From Pseudomonas canadensis (GTDB taxonomy: Bacteria; Pseudomonadota; Gammaproteobacteria; Pseudomonadales; Pseudomonadaceae), in assembly GCF_000503215.1 (NCBI RefSeq), contig NZ_KI628539.1:744001-808000 (forward strand): a stretch of DNA of 64,000 nucleotides, in the 5' to 3' direction. The stretch's first letter is position 1. The number at the start of each line of letters is the position of its first letter. The position numbers and the translations under genes are program-made. The notes under the pieces were generated by a model. The model was not told the origin of the DNA. It saw only the letters and a program-made list of their open reading frames with translations, and ran no database searches. This document shows, one piece after another, positions 44,379 to 53,960 of this stretch.

Positions 44379-45836
44379 TCAGAACAACTTCAGCGCCGGT
44401 GCTTCTTCTTTCAACGGCTCATTCTTCGCGGTCTGCTCATTCCAGCCGCCGCCGAGGGCCTTGTACAGGTTGACCTCGCTGGTCAGCTGCGCCAGGCGAT
44501 CGGTGATCAGCGATTGCTGGGCACTGAACAGTTGGCGCTGGGCATCGAGGAACGTCAGGTTGCTGTCGACACCAATGCGGTAGCGACGCTCGGCCAGGCG
44601 GTAGTAATCCTGGTTGGCCGCGACGAAGCCACGCTGGGCATCCAGTTGCTGCTTGTAGGTCTCACGTGCGGCGAGACCGTCGGAGACTTCCTGGAAGCCG
44701 GTCTGAATCGCCTTCTCGTAGTTCGCCACGTTGATCTCTTTCTGGATCTTCGAGTAGTCCAGGCTGGCGCGCAGGCTGCCGGCGTTGAAGATCGGGATGT
44801 TGATCTGCGGGGCGAACGACCAGGTGCCCGAACCGCCTTTGAACAAGCCGCCCAGGTTCGGGCTCGCGGTGCCAGCACTGGCAGTCAGGGTGATGCTCGG
44901 GAAGAACGCCGCTCGGGCCGCGCCGATGTTGGCGTTGGCGGCCTTGAGGTTGTACTCGGCCTGGACGATATCGGGGCGACGTTGCAGCAGGTCGGACGGC
45001 AAGCCGGCCGGCACTTCGCTGAGCAGGTCATCCGACAGCGGCTTGCTGGCGATATTCGCCGGCAGGCCGGTGCCCAGCAGCAGGGTCAGGCTGTTTTCGT
45101 CCTGGGCCACCTGGCGGGTATAACGCGCCAGGGCAACCCGGGCGTTTTCCACCGAGGTGCGCGACTGGCTCAGGTCGAGGGCCGAGGCCACGCCGACTTC
45201 ATTGCTGCGCGAGGTGAGCTTGAAGCTCTGCTCGTAGGCATCCAGGGTGTCCTGGGTGAGCTTGAGCAGTTCCTTGTCGGCCTGCCAGGTCAGGTAGGCA
45301 TTGGCCACACTGGCCACCAGACTGATCTGGGTACTGCGCCGCGCTTCTTCAGTGGCGAAGTACTTTTGCAGGGCTTCTTCACTCAGGCTGCGTACGCGAC
45401 CGAACAGGTCCAGCTCATAGGAGCTGATCCCGAGACCGGCCGAGTATTGGCTGCTGATGGTCGATTCGCCGGTCTGCGACAGGCGGGCCGGCGTACGCGA
45501 ACGGCTGCCGCTGCCCGTGGCCGACACGGCCGGGAACAGGTCGGCGCGCTGGATCTGGTACTGCGCGGCATAGGCGTCGATGTTCAGGGCCGCGACACGC
45601 AGGTCGCGGTTGTTCACCAGCGCGGTCTGGATCAGCTGTTGCAGGGCAGGGTCATGGAAAAACTGCTTCCAGCCCTGCTCGGCAGCGGCCTGGCTCGGCG
45701 CCTGGGCCGACGAATACGCCGGCCCCTGCGGGAACTGTGCGGCCACCGGCGCTTCGGGGCGCTGGTAGTCAGGTATCAGCGAGCAGCCACTGAGCACGAA
45801 TGCCGTGACGGCTAGGGAAAGTAGCGACTTGCTCAT
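44379..45836 (-). CDS. ttgC: Outer-membrane factor of RND efflux pump (TtgC/OprM type)
   Basis: A 485-residue OprM-family lipoprotein. The lipobox VLSGCS places lipidation on Cys18. The two repeats of the OMF fold are visible (LFHDPALQQLIQTALVNNRDL in the first, LFKGGSGTWSFAPQINIPIFNAGSLRASLDYSKI in the second). It forms the outer-membrane channel of TtgABC. Its start overlaps the ttgB stop by 4 bp. Confidence 0.93.
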   Translation of the reverse strand: MSKSLLSLAVTAFVLSGCSLIPDYQRPEAPVAAQFPQGPAYSSAQAPSQAAAEQGWKQFFHDPALQQLIQTALVNNRDLRVAALNIDAYAAQYQIQRADLFPAVSATGSGSRSRTPARLSQTGESTISSQYSAGLGISSYELDLFGRVRSLSEEALQKYFATEEARRSTQISLVASVANAYLTWQADKELLKLTQDTLDAYEQSFKLTSRSNEVGVASALDLSQSRTSVENARVALARYTRQVAQDENSLTLLLGTGLPANIASKPLSDDLLSEVPAGLPSDLLQRRPDIVQAEYNLKAANANIGAARAAFFPSITLTASAGTASPNLGGLFKGGSGTWSFAPQINIPIFNAGSLRASLDYSKIQKEINVANYEKAIQTGFQEVSDGLAARETYKQQLDAQRGFVAANQDYYRLAERRYRIGVDSNLTFLDAQRQLFSAQQSLITDRLAQLTSEVNLYKALGGGWNEQTAKNEPLKEEAPALKLF

Positions 45837-48800
45837 TGGCCAGCCTCTTTAGGAGTTTCAGTAGTGTCAGTCTTTTTACGTTCGCCAGCAGCGGATACGG
45901 TTGCGAAGAACAATGGCACCCAGAAGATCGCCAGGACAGTGGCCGTGATCATACCGCCAATTACGCCGGTACCGATGGCGTGCTGGCTGCCTGAGCCGGC
46001 GCCCGAGGAGATCGCCAGCGGCAGTACGCCGAGGATGAACGCCATGGAGGTCATGATGATCGGACGCAGACGCATGCGGGACGCCTCGATGGCCGACTCG
46101 ACGATGCCTTTGCCCTGTTCGTGGAGCTCTTTGGCGAATTCCACGATCAGGATGGCGTTCTTCGCCGCCAAGCCCACCGTCACCAACAGGCCCACCTGGA
46201 AGAACACGTCATTGGACAGCCCGCGCATGCTGGTAGCGATCAACGCACCCACCACGCCCAGCGGCACAACGAGTACCACCGCAATCGGGATCGACCAGCT
46301 TTCGTACAGGGCCGCGAGGCACAGGAACACCACCAGCAGCGACAATGCATACAGCGCAGGCGCCTGGGAGCCGGACAGACGTTCTTCGTACGACAGGCCG
46401 GTCCACGCGTAGCCGATACCGGCCGGCAGTTCCTTGGCGATACGTTCGACTTCGGCCATGGCGTCACCGGTACTGTAGCCCGGAGCCGGGGTACCGAGGA
46501 TTTCCATCGCCGCTACACCGTTATACCGCGACAGCTTCGGCGAACCGTAGATCCACTTGCCCGAGGAAATGGCCGACATCGGCACCATCTTCCCGGAGTC
46601 GCTGCGCACGTACCATTTGTCCAGGTCTTCCGGTGACATGCGGCCAGCGGCCTCGCCTTGCACGTACACCTTCTTCACTCGACCACGGTCGATGAAGTCG
46701 TTGACGTAGCTGCCACCCAAGGCGATCGCCAGGGTCTGGTTGATGCTCGACAGCGTAATTCCCTGGGCGCTGGCCTTCTCGTCGTCGACGGTGAGCTCGT
46801 ACTGCGGCTCATCGTTCACGCCGTTGGGGCGCACACCGGCCAGGATCTTGCTTTGCGCTGCCGCACCGAGGAACTGGTTGCGCGCTTCCATCAGTTTTTC
46901 GTGGCCGACACCGCCCTGGTCTTGCAAGAACACGTCGAAACCGGTGGCGTTACCCAATTCCAGAACCGAAGGCGGCACGATGGCAAATACCATGGCGTCC
47001 TTGAAGGCCCCGAAGAAGTAACCCTGGGCACGCTTGGCAACCTCGAATACCGACATGGAAGAATCGCGTTCATCCCACGGCTTGAGCATCACGAATGCCA
47101 GGCCCGAACTCTGGCCACGGCCGGCGAAGTTAAAGCCGTTTACGGTAAATACCGACTTCACAGCCTTGCCTTCGCCCGGCTCGCCTTCCTTGTCGTGCAG
47201 CAGGAAGGCACGCATGTCGTCGATGACTTTCTGCGTACGTTCAGCCGAAGAGCCGACCGGGGTCTGCACCTGGGCGAAGATCACGCCCTGGTCTTCTTCT
47301 GGCAGGAACGCGCTTGGAATGCGGGTGAACAGCCAGATCATGCCGGCGAAGATGATCAGGTACACGAAGAATGCAGGAAACTTGTGCTTGATCATGTTGC
47401 CCACGCCGCGCTCGTAGCTCAGTACGCCACGGTCGAAAGTGCGGTTGAACCAGCCGAAGAAACCACGCTTGGGTTGGCCGTGCTTTTCCGGGTCGATCGG
47501 CTTGAGCATGGTGGCGCACAACGCCGGGGTAAAGATCAGGGCAACCAGTACCGACAACGCCATGGCCGAAACGATGGTGATGGAGAACTGCTTGTAGATC
47601 ACGCCGGTAGAGCCGCCGAAGAACGCCATCGGCAACAGTACCGCCGACAGGACCAGGGCAATACCCACCAGGGCGCCCTGGATCTGGCTCATGGATTTCA
47701 CCGTCGCTTCTTTCGGCGACAGGTGTTCCTCGGCCATGACCCGCTCGACGTTTTCCACCACCACGATGGCATCGTCCACCAGCAAGCCGATGGCCAGGAT
47801 CATGCCGAACATGGTCAGGGTGTTGATGGTGAAGCCGAACGCGGCCAGGATCCCGAAGGTACCCAGCAATACCACCGGTACCGTCATGGTGGTGATGATG
47901 GTGGCGCGGAAGTTCTGCAGGAACAGGAACATCACCAGGAACACCAGCACGATCGCCTCGACCAGGGTGTGGACTACACCGGAGATCGATTCGGTCACGA
48001 CTGGCGTGGTGTCATACGGCACCACGGCCTTCATGCCTGGCGGGAAGAACGGTTCCAGGGACGCCACGGTGGCACGGATGGCCTTGGCGGTGTCCAGGGC
48101 GTTGGCGCCCGATGCCAGCTTGATCGCCATGCCGGAAGCCGGCTTGCCGTTGAACTGTGCACTGATGCTGTAGTTCTGGCCGCCCAGTTCGATGCGGGCG
48201 ATGTCACGCAGGCGCACTTGCGAGCCGTCGGCATTCACCTTCATGAGGATCTTGCCGAACTCTTCGGCAGTCTGCAGGCGGGTCTTGCCGATGATGGTCG
48301 CGTTCAGCTGGGTGCCGGGCAGGGCAGGCAAACCGCCCAGTTGACCGGTGGCCACCTGTACGTTCTGGGCCGAGATGGCGGTGCTGACGTCTACCGGGGT
48401 CAACTGGTAGTTGTTCAGTTTGGCCGGGTCGAGCCAGATACGCATGGCGTACTGCGAACCGAACACCTGGAAGTCACCGACGCCCGCGGTACGCGAGATC
48501 GGGTCCTGGATGTTGGACACGATGTAGTTGGACAAGTCGTCCTTGGTCATGCTGCCGTCTTCCGACACCAGACCGATCACCATCAGGAAGTTCTTCACCG
48601 ACTTGGTCACGCGGATACCCTGCTGCTGCACTTCTTGCGGCAGCAGTGGGGTCGCCAGGTTCAGCTTGTTCTGCACCTGAACCTGGGCGATGTCCGGGTT
48701 GGTACCCTGGTTGAACGTCGCGGTGATGGTCATGCTGCCGTCGGAGTTACTGTCCGAGGCGACATAACGCAGGTTGTCGATACCGTTGAGCTGTTGCTCG

Positions 48801-48994
48801 ATCACCTGCACCACGGTGTCCTGCACGGTTTGTGCGGACGCGCCTGGGTAGGTGACCTGGATGTCGATGGCGGTTGGCGCGATGGCCGGGTATTGGTTGA
48901 TGGGCAACTTCAGGATCGACAGTGCCCCGACCAGCATGATCACCAGGGCAATTACCCAGGCGAAAATGGGACGGTCGATAAAAAATTTCGACAT
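45833..48994 (-). CDS. ttgB: RND efflux pump inner-membrane transporter (TtgB/MexB type)
   Basis: A 1053-residue HAE1-type RND pump with 12 spans. The start SKFFIDRPIFAWVIALVIML and the TM4 proton-relay segment LAIGLLVDDAIVVVENVERV (paired aspartates) are intact; TM10 AKNAILIVEFAKEL carries the relay lysine. Length and sequence follow MexB and TtgB. It exports antibiotics, solvents and flavonoid-type compounds. It lies 3 bp downstream of ttgA. Confidence 0.96.
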   Translation of the reverse strand: MSKFFIDRPIFAWVIALVIMLVGALSILKLPINQYPAIAPTAIDIQVTYPGASAQTVQDTVVQVIEQQLNGIDNLRYVASDSNSDGSMTITATFNQGTNPDIAQVQVQNKLNLATPLLPQEVQQQGIRVTKSVKNFLMVIGLVSEDGSMTKDDLSNYIVSNIQDPISRTAGVGDFQVFGSQYAMRIWLDPAKLNNYQLTPVDVSTAISAQNVQVATGQLGGLPALPGTQLNATIIGKTRLQTAEEFGKILMKVNADGSQVRLRDIARIELGGQNYSISAQFNGKPASGMAIKLASGANALDTAKAIRATVASLEPFFPPGMKAVVPYDTTPVVTESISGVVHTLVEAIVLVFLVMFLFLQNFRATIITTMTVPVVLLGTFGILAAFGFTINTLTMFGMILAIGLLVDDAIVVVENVERVMAEEHLSPKEATVKSMSQIQGALVGIALVLSAVLLPMAFFGGSTGVIYKQFSITIVSAMALSVLVALIFTPALCATMLKPIDPEKHGQPKRGFFGWFNRTFDRGVLSYERGVGNMIKHKFPAFFVYLIIFAGMIWLFTRIPSAFLPEEDQGVIFAQVQTPVGSSAERTQKVIDDMRAFLLHDKEGEPGEGKAVKSVFTVNGFNFAGRGQSSGLAFVMLKPWDERDSSMSVFEVAKRAQGYFFGAFKDAMVFAIVPPSVLELGNATGFDVFLQDQGGVGHEKLMEARNQFLGAAAQSKILAGVRPNGVNDEPQYELTVDDEKASAQGITLSSINQTLAIALGGSYVNDFIDRGRVKKVYVQGEAAGRMSPEDLDKWYVRSDSGKMVPMSAISSGKWIYGSPKLSRYNGVAAMEILGTPAPGYSTGDAMAEVERIAKELPAGIGYAWTGLSYEERLSGSQAPALYALSLLVVFLCLAALYESWSIPIAVVLVVPLGVVGALIATSMRGLSNDVFFQVGLLVTVGLAAKNAILIVEFAKELHEQGKGIVESAIEASRMRLRPIIMTSMAFILGVLPLAISSGAGSGSQHAIGTGVIGGMITATVLAIFWVPLFFATVSAAGERKKTDTTETPKEAGQ

Positions 48995-48997
48995 GGG

Positions 48998-50146
48998 TTA
49001 CTCCCCCTGGCCAGCAGCGGCAGCAGGAGCTGGAGCAGAACCGGCAGGCTTGGCGTTGTCGGCGTCCTTGACCTTGACTTCGATACCCGGCTTGATGAAT
49101 TGCAGGCCTTCGGTGATCACGCGGTCACCGGCGTTCAGGCCTTTTTCCACCAGCCAGTAGGCGCCGGCCGTGCGGTTGGCCACCAGTTGACGCTGCTCGA
49201 CCTTGTTGTCTTTGTTCACCACCATCGCGGTCGGGATACCTTTGATATCGCGGGTCACACCTTGTTGGGGTGCCAGGATGGCCTTGCTGTTGACGCCAGC
49301 TTGCAGTTGGGCGTGTACGAACATGCCCGGCAGCAGCGTGTGGTCAGGGTTGGGGAACACGGCGCGCAGGGTCACGGAACCGGTGGTCTGGTCAACCGAC
49401 ACTTCGGAGAATTCAAGCTTGCCGTCCTGGCCGTAGTCGCTGCCGTCTTCCAGGGTCAGCTTGACCTTGGCGGCGTTGGCGCCGGCTTTTTCCAGTTGGC
49501 CGCTTTCCAGGTCACGGCGCAGTTTCAGCATTTCGGCCGAAGACTGCGTGACGTCGACGTAGATCGGGTCCAGTTGCTGGATCACGGCCATGGCATCGGT
49601 CTGGCCATTGCTGACCAGCGCGCCTTCGGTCACCGAAGAGCGGCCGATACGCCCGGAGATCGGCGCGAATACTTTGGTGTAACGCACGTTGATCTGGGCC
49701 GTTTGAACGTTTGCTTCCGCAGTCATGCGGTTGGCGACGGCGGTGTCGTATTCCTGGCGGCTGACGGCTTGTTCATCGACCAACTGCTTGTAGCGGTCGG
49801 AGATGGACTTGGTCTGGGTCAGGCTGGCTTGTGCGCTTTTCAGGGTGGCGTCGTACACCGACGGGTCGATCTGGTAGAGCTGTTGCCCTTCCTTCACGTC
49901 GCCGCCTTCCTTGAACAGGCGCTTGAGAATGATGCCGTTGACCTGTGGGCGAACTTCCGCGATGCGGTAGGCGGTGGTGCGGCCTGGCAGCTCGGACGTC
50001 AGGGTATAGGCTTGCGGTTGAATGGTGACCACGCCGACCTGAGGGGTTTGAGCGGGCGGAGCCGCTTCTTCCTTTTTACATCCGCTGAGCAGCGATGCCA
50101 GGGCGACGGCAGTGACCAGAGCGGTAACAGCTGGCTTAAGTTGCAT
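48998..50146 (-). CDS. ttgA: Periplasmic adaptor of RND efflux pump (TtgA/MexA type)
   Basis: A 382-residue membrane-fusion lipoprotein. The start at 50146 gives MQLKPAVTALVTAVALASLL followed by SGC, with lipidated Cys23. A lipoyl-like domain (TSELPGRTTAYRIAEVRPQV), an alpha-hairpin and beta-barrel domain (YVDVTQSSAEMLKLRRDLESGQ) follow. An in-frame ATG 20 codons earlier lacks the signal features. The operon begins here, under TtgR. Confidence 0.94.
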   Translation of the reverse strand: MQLKPAVTALVTAVALASLLSGCKKEEAAPPAQTPQVGVVTIQPQAYTLTSELPGRTTAYRIAEVRPQVNGIILKRLFKEGGDVKEGQQLYQIDPSVYDATLKSAQASLTQTKSISDRYKQLVDEQAVSRQEYDTAVANRMTAEANVQTAQINVRYTKVFAPISGRIGRSSVTEGALVSNGQTDAMAVIQQLDPIYVDVTQSSAEMLKLRRDLESGQLEKAGANAAKVKLTLEDGSDYGQDGKLEFSEVSVDQTTGSVTLRAVFPNPDHTLLPGMFVHAQLQAGVNSKAILAPQQGVTRDIKGIPTAMVVNKDNKVEQRQLVANRTAGAYWLVEKGLNAGDRVITEGLQFIKPGIEVKVKDADNAKPAGSAPAPAAAAGQGE

Positions 50147-50235
50147 GAAGATCCTCGGGTCAGGCGCGCAGAGTGCGCACAAGAAGTGTGGAAGGGTAAA
50201 AAACAAGCACTGACTGGATAAGTAGCTTGCTACGC

Positions 50236-50265
50236 AATATACTTACGTTCATGGTTGTTTGTAAA
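50236..50265 (-). promoter_or_regulatory. TtgR operator overlapping the ttgA promoter
   Basis: On the minus strand TTTACA (-35, 50260-50265) and TATATT (-10, 50236-50241) are 18 bp apart, and the sequence between them (AACAACCATGAACGTAAG) is nearly the same as the published P. putida TtgR operator. TtgR bound here would block ttgABC and its own gene. Confidence 0.85.
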
Positions 50266-50432
50266 CTCTTGACAGGCTGCGCGGAATGTTGACAAAGCAA
50301 CGCCCAAAGCCTCGATTTCATTACGTTCGGCACCCATGACGGTGTCGTCCCACAAATATTCGGATGATCGTTACCGACGGTTAATTCTGCGTTAACGATA
50401 GTCTCAAGTGTCCTGATTGAGGTTGTACTGCC

Positions 50433-51065
50433 ATGGTTCGTCGCACCAAAGAGGAAGCTCAGGAAACGCGCAGCCAGATTCTTCAAGCCGCCGAGCAAGC
50501 CTTCTATGAGCGCGGCGTCGCGCGGACCACGCTGGCGGACATCGCCGCGCTGGCCGGTGTGACGCGGGGTGCCATCTACTGGCATTTCAGCAATAAATCC
50601 GATTTGCTCCAGGCGTTGCTCGACACGCTGCATGAGCCGCTGGACGAGTTGGCCAGGGCGAGTGAAAGCGAGGATGAACTCGACCCGCTGGGCTGCATGC
50701 GCAAGCTGTTGATTCATTTGTTTCATCAAGTGGCCCTGGACCCGAAAACCCGGCGCATCAACGAGATCTTGTTCCATAAGTGCGAATTCACCGATGAAAT
50801 GTGCGATATGCGTCGCCAACGTCAGACCCATAGCCTGGAGTGCAACCTGCGCATCGGCCTGACCTTGCGTAACGCGGTCCATCGCGGGCAACTGCCGGAA
50901 AACCTCGATACCACCCGTGGCGCGGTGTGCATCCACGCCTACATCAACGGGCTGATCGGCCAGTGGCTGCTGGTTCCCGACAGCTTCCAACTGCATCAGG
51001 AAGCCGAACGCTGGGTGGATGCCGGGCTGGACATGCTGCGCTGGAGCCCCAGCCTGCGCAATTGA
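50433..51065 (+). CDS. ttgR: TetR-family repressor TtgR
   Basis: A 210-residue TetR-family repressor. The HTH RTTLADIAALAGVTRGAIYWHFSNKSDLL at about 30-58 is intact, and the ligand domain closely follows P. putida TtgR (for example RTRRINEILFHKCEFTDEMC-like segment). It responds to antibiotics, flavonoids and plant compounds. It is divergent from ttgABC across a 286-bp region holding its operator. Confidence 0.95.
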   Translation: MVRRTKEEAQETRSQILQAAEQAFYERGVARTTLADIAALAGVTRGAIYWHFSNKSDLLQALLDTLHEPLDELARASESEDELDPLGCMRKLLIHLFHQVALDPKTRRINEILFHKCEFTDEMCDMRRQRQTHSLECNLRIGLTLRNAVHRGQLPENLDTTRGAVCIHAYINGLIGQWLLVPDSFQLHQEAERWVDAGLDMLRWSPSLRN

Positions 51066-51248
51066 GACAAAATGCGTAATTGCATCAGGTTGTGTCAACA
51101 GTAAAGCCTAAGGACAGTCAATCGTCCTTCCGCCTGATCGGTGGGGTGACTTTATATACGGGCTGGCGCCGGGTTGATAGGTAGCCGCCTAAGTATTTTG
51201 TAGCGATTTTGTTGCAGGGCTGTGAAGGAATGTTACCCAGCATCCATG

Positions 51249-51284
51249 AAAAAGCCCCGGTTCCTTCGAACCGGGGCTTTTTCG
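51249..51284 (-). terminator. Strong terminator of the arsR-MFS-xenB operon
   Basis: A perfect 15-bp stem AAAAAGCCCCGGTTC/GAACCGGGGCTTTTT with loop CTTC. It lies 18 bp after the xenB stop on the minus strand and works in both directions. Confidence 0.95.
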
Positions 51285-51299
51285 TTTCAGCTTTTTACA

Positions 51300-52355
51300 T
51301 CACAGCGCCAGCGTCGGATAGTCGATGTAACCCACTGGGCCTTTGCTATAGAAAGTATCTGGGCGGGCTTCATTCAATGGCGCATCAGCCTTCAAGCGCG
51401 CTGGCAAATCCGGGTTGGCAATGAACGGCACACCCCACGCCACGGCATCGGCTTTGCCTTCGGCCAGCCAGGCGTTGGCGCTGTCCTTGGTGAAGCGTTC
51501 GTTGGCGATGTACACGCCGCCGAAAGCCTTCTTGAGTTGTGGACCGAGGCTGTCGCCGGCTTCTTTCTCACGGGAGCAGATAAACGCGATGCCACGCTTG
51601 CCCAGTTCGCTGGCAACGTAGGTAAAGGTTTCCGCCAGGTTGTCATCGCCCATGTCATGGGAGTCGGCGCGCGGTGCGAGGTGCACACCCACGCGGCCAG
51701 CGCCCCAGACTTCGATGGCGGCGTCGGTCACTTCCAGCAGCAGGCGTGCACGATTTTCCAGGGAACCGCCGTACTGGTCGGTGCGCTTGTTGGTGCTGCT
51801 CTGCAGGAACTGGTCGAGCAGGTAACCGTTGGCGCCGTGGATTTCCACGCCGTCGAAGCCGGCGGCCTTTGCGTTCTCGGCACCGGTGCGGTAGGCATCG
51901 ACGATGTCGGCGATTTCCGCGGTTTCCAGGGCACGTGGCGTTGGGTAGTCGGCCAATGGGCGCACCAGGCTGACGTGGCCTTTAGGCTGGATCGCGCTCG
52001 GGGCCACTGGGCTTTCGCCGTTCAGGTACGACTCATGGGAAATACGCCCCACGTGCCACAGTTGCAGGAAGATCTTGCCGCCCGCGCCATGAATCGCCTT
52101 GGTGACGTTGGCCCAGCCGCGCACCTGGTCATTGGACCAGATGCCCGGCGTGTCCGGGTAGCCCACGCCCAGCGGCGTCACGGAGGTGGCTTCGCTGAGG
52201 ATCAGCCCGGCGGAGGCGCGTTGCACATAGTACTCGGCCATCAGTGCGTTGGGTACGCGACCGGCGTCGGCACGGCAGCGGGTCAGCGGCGCCATGATGA
52301 TGCGGTTCGACAGTTCCAGGTCGCCCAGTTTGATTGGATCGAAAATAGTCGTCAT
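51300..52355 (-). CDS. xenB: Old yellow enzyme-type xenobiotic reductase XenB
   Basis: A 351-residue FMN- and NADPH-dependent ene-reductase. MTTIFDPIKLGDLELSNRII at the start, APLTRCRADAGRVPNALMAEYY (with the FMN-site Cys), the catalytic HGANGYLLDQFLQ motif and VHLAPRADSHDMGDDN all follow Pseudomonas XenB. The enzyme reduces nitro-esters, nitroaromatics and activated alkenes. It is the last gene of an arsR-MFS-xenB operon. Confidence 0.93.
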   Translation of the reverse strand: MTTIFDPIKLGDLELSNRIIMAPLTRCRADAGRVPNALMAEYYVQRASAGLILSEATSVTPLGVGYPDTPGIWSNDQVRGWANVTKAIHGAGGKIFLQLWHVGRISHESYLNGESPVAPSAIQPKGHVSLVRPLADYPTPRALETAEIADIVDAYRTGAENAKAAGFDGVEIHGANGYLLDQFLQSSTNKRTDQYGGSLENRARLLLEVTDAAIEVWGAGRVGVHLAPRADSHDMGDDNLAETFTYVASELGKRGIAFICSREKEAGDSLGPQLKKAFGGVYIANERFTKDSANAWLAEGKADAVAWGVPFIANPDLPARLKADAPLNEARPDTFYSKGPVGYIDYPTLAL

Positions 52356-52369
52356 GGGGAAAGCACCTT

Positions 52370-52407
52370 TGTCTTTGAAGTGGATCAGTGTCTTTGAAGT
52401 GGATCAG
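52370..52407. repeat. Perfect 19-bp tandem duplication
   Basis: TGTCTTTGAAGTGGATCAG is present twice, head to tail, between xenB and the MFS gene. The second copy covers the MFS stop codon (52404-52406). Confidence 0.95.
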
Positions 52408-53570
52408 TTAGTCGCGGGGGCCAGGTCGGCATCGCCGGTCTGACGGAAAGTAATCAGGGTCACCAACAGCGCGAGGATCGCCAGGGCCGCTGCGGCCAAG
52501 GGCACGCTGGTCAGGCCGAAACCATGGGCAATCACACTGCCGCCCACCCACGCGCCGAGGGCGTTGCCGATGTTGAACGCGCCGATGTTCAGGGTGGACA
52601 CCAGGTTCGGTGCGGCCTTGCCGAAGGTCACCACGTTGATCTGCAGCGCAGGCACGGCGGCGAACGACGCGGTGGCCCACAGGAACAGGGTGATTTCGGT
52701 GGGGATCACGGCGACGCTGGTCCAGGTCAGTGCCGTGGAGACCACCGCCATGCTGATGAATACGCCGATCAAAGTGGCCGCCAGGCGCTTGTCCGCCAGC
52801 TTGCCGCCGATGATGTTGCCCACAGTGAGGCCCAGGCCGATCAACAGCAGGGTCCAGGTCACGCCTTTGGGCGACACGCCGGTGACATCGCCCAGCAGCG
52901 GTGCGACGTAGGTGAAGAGGGTGAACATGGACGCGGCAAACAGCGCGGTCATGCTCAACGACAGCCAGATGCCGGCGCCCTTGAGGGCGGTCAGTTCGGC
53001 GCGCATATCGAGTTTCTCTTCATCACGCTTGGCCGGCAGGAAGCGGATCAGGCCGATCAACGCCACCACACCAATCACCGTCACCGCCCAGAAGGTCGAG
53101 CGCCAGCCGGCTTCCTGGCCCAGTGCCGTACCCAGCGGCACGCCGAGCACATTGGCCAGGGTCAGACCGGTGAACATCAAGGCCACGGCCGAAGCCCGTT
53201 TGTTGGCCGGCACCAGGTTGGCCGCTACCACTGAACCAATCCCGAAGAATGCACCGTGGCACAGCGCGGTGACCACACGGGCAAACATCAGCACGTTGTA
53301 GTCACTGGCCAGGGCGCAGAGCAGGTTGCCGATAATGAAGATGCCCATCAACGCTACCAGCGCCGCCTTGCGTGGCAATTTGGCGGTGGCCAATGCCATG
53401 AAGGGCGCGCCGATGGCCACGCCCAGGGCGTAACCGGTCACCAGCCAGCCGGCGCCGGGAATCGACACACCCAAGTCCGCCGCCACATCGGGCAACAAGC
53501 CCATGATGACGAACTCGGTGGTGCCGATGGCGAAGGCGCTGAGGGCCAGTATGAGTAGCGAGAGGGGCAT
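52404..53570 (-). CDS. MFS efflux transporter, DHA1 family
   Basis: A 388-residue, 12-span drug/sugar-type exporter. TTEFVIMGLLPDVAADLGVS in TM1 and the GAPFMALATAKLPRKAALV loop match the AraJ/YdhP-like DHA1 group. The last codons lie in a tandem repeat. It is 13 bp downstream of the ArsR gene and 48 bp before xenB, so the three are likely one mRNA. Substrate unknown, possibly an electrophilic compound. Confidence 0.9.
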   Translation of the reverse strand: MPLSLLILALSAFAIGTTEFVIMGLLPDVAADLGVSIPGAGWLVTGYALGVAIGAPFMALATAKLPRKAALVALMGIFIIGNLLCALASDYNVLMFARVVTALCHGAFFGIGSVVAANLVPANKRASAVALMFTGLTLANVLGVPLGTALGQEAGWRSTFWAVTVIGVVALIGLIRFLPAKRDEEKLDMRAELTALKGAGIWLSLSMTALFAASMFTLFTYVAPLLGDVTGVSPKGVTWTLLLIGLGLTVGNIIGGKLADKRLAATLIGVFISMAVVSTALTWTSVAVIPTEITLFLWATASFAAVPALQINVVTFGKAAPNLVSTLNIGAFNIGNALGAWVGGSVIAHGFGLTSVPLAAAALAILALLVTLITFRQTGDADLAPATN

Positions 53571-53583
53571 TAGCGTTTCCTTG

Positions 53584-53910
53584 TTACAACGCGGCGCTGT
53601 CGTGCGCGCTGAGTTCGGTGGTGAGCGCCGCGAGGAAGGCTTGGATGGTGTCCTCGTTGCGTTTGAAAAAGTGCCACTGGCCGGCCTTCTGGCTGCTGAT
53701 CAACCCGGCGCGTTGCAGGGTGGCCAGGTGGGCCGACACGGTCGACTGGGACAAGCCGCAGCGCTGGTCGATCTGCCCGGCGCAGATGCCGTATTCGTGG
53801 TTGTGCAGTTGTTCGGGGAATTGCACTTTCGGGTCTTTCAGCCAGGTGAGGATGTCTCGTCGTACTGGGTGCGCCAGGGCTTTTATTATTTCGTCGAGGT
53901 CGATGGACAT
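53584..53910 (-). CDS. ArsR-family transcriptional regulator
   Basis: A 108-residue ArsR/SmtB protein. The HTH runs AGQIDQRCGLSQSTVSAHLATLQRAGLI. The canonical metal-binding ELCVCDL motif is absent; instead two cysteines, C43 and C51, lie in the HTH region (YGICAGQIDQRCG), a pattern that fits a redox- or electrophile-sensing variant. It heads the MFS-xenB operon, and a strong palindrome lies 51 bp upstream, the likely autoregulatory site. Confidence 0.9.
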   Translation of the reverse strand: MSIDLDEIIKALAHPVRRDILTWLKDPKVQFPEQLHNHEYGICAGQIDQRCGLSQSTVSAHLATLQRAGLISSQKAGQWHFFKRNEDTIQAFLAALTTELSAHDSAAL

Positions 53911-53960
53911 GGCAGGTGCTCGGTGTCTTGCAGCGTTATATCGCGATGAGGCGAACTTTA

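Noticed and set aside
46658..50221. A 1187-codon open frame on the + strand, opposite ttgA and ttgB
   Set aside because: It is the antisense frame of two certain genes. Its translation is rich in His, Gln, Arg and Asp with no domain, as expected from GC-rich codon bias.
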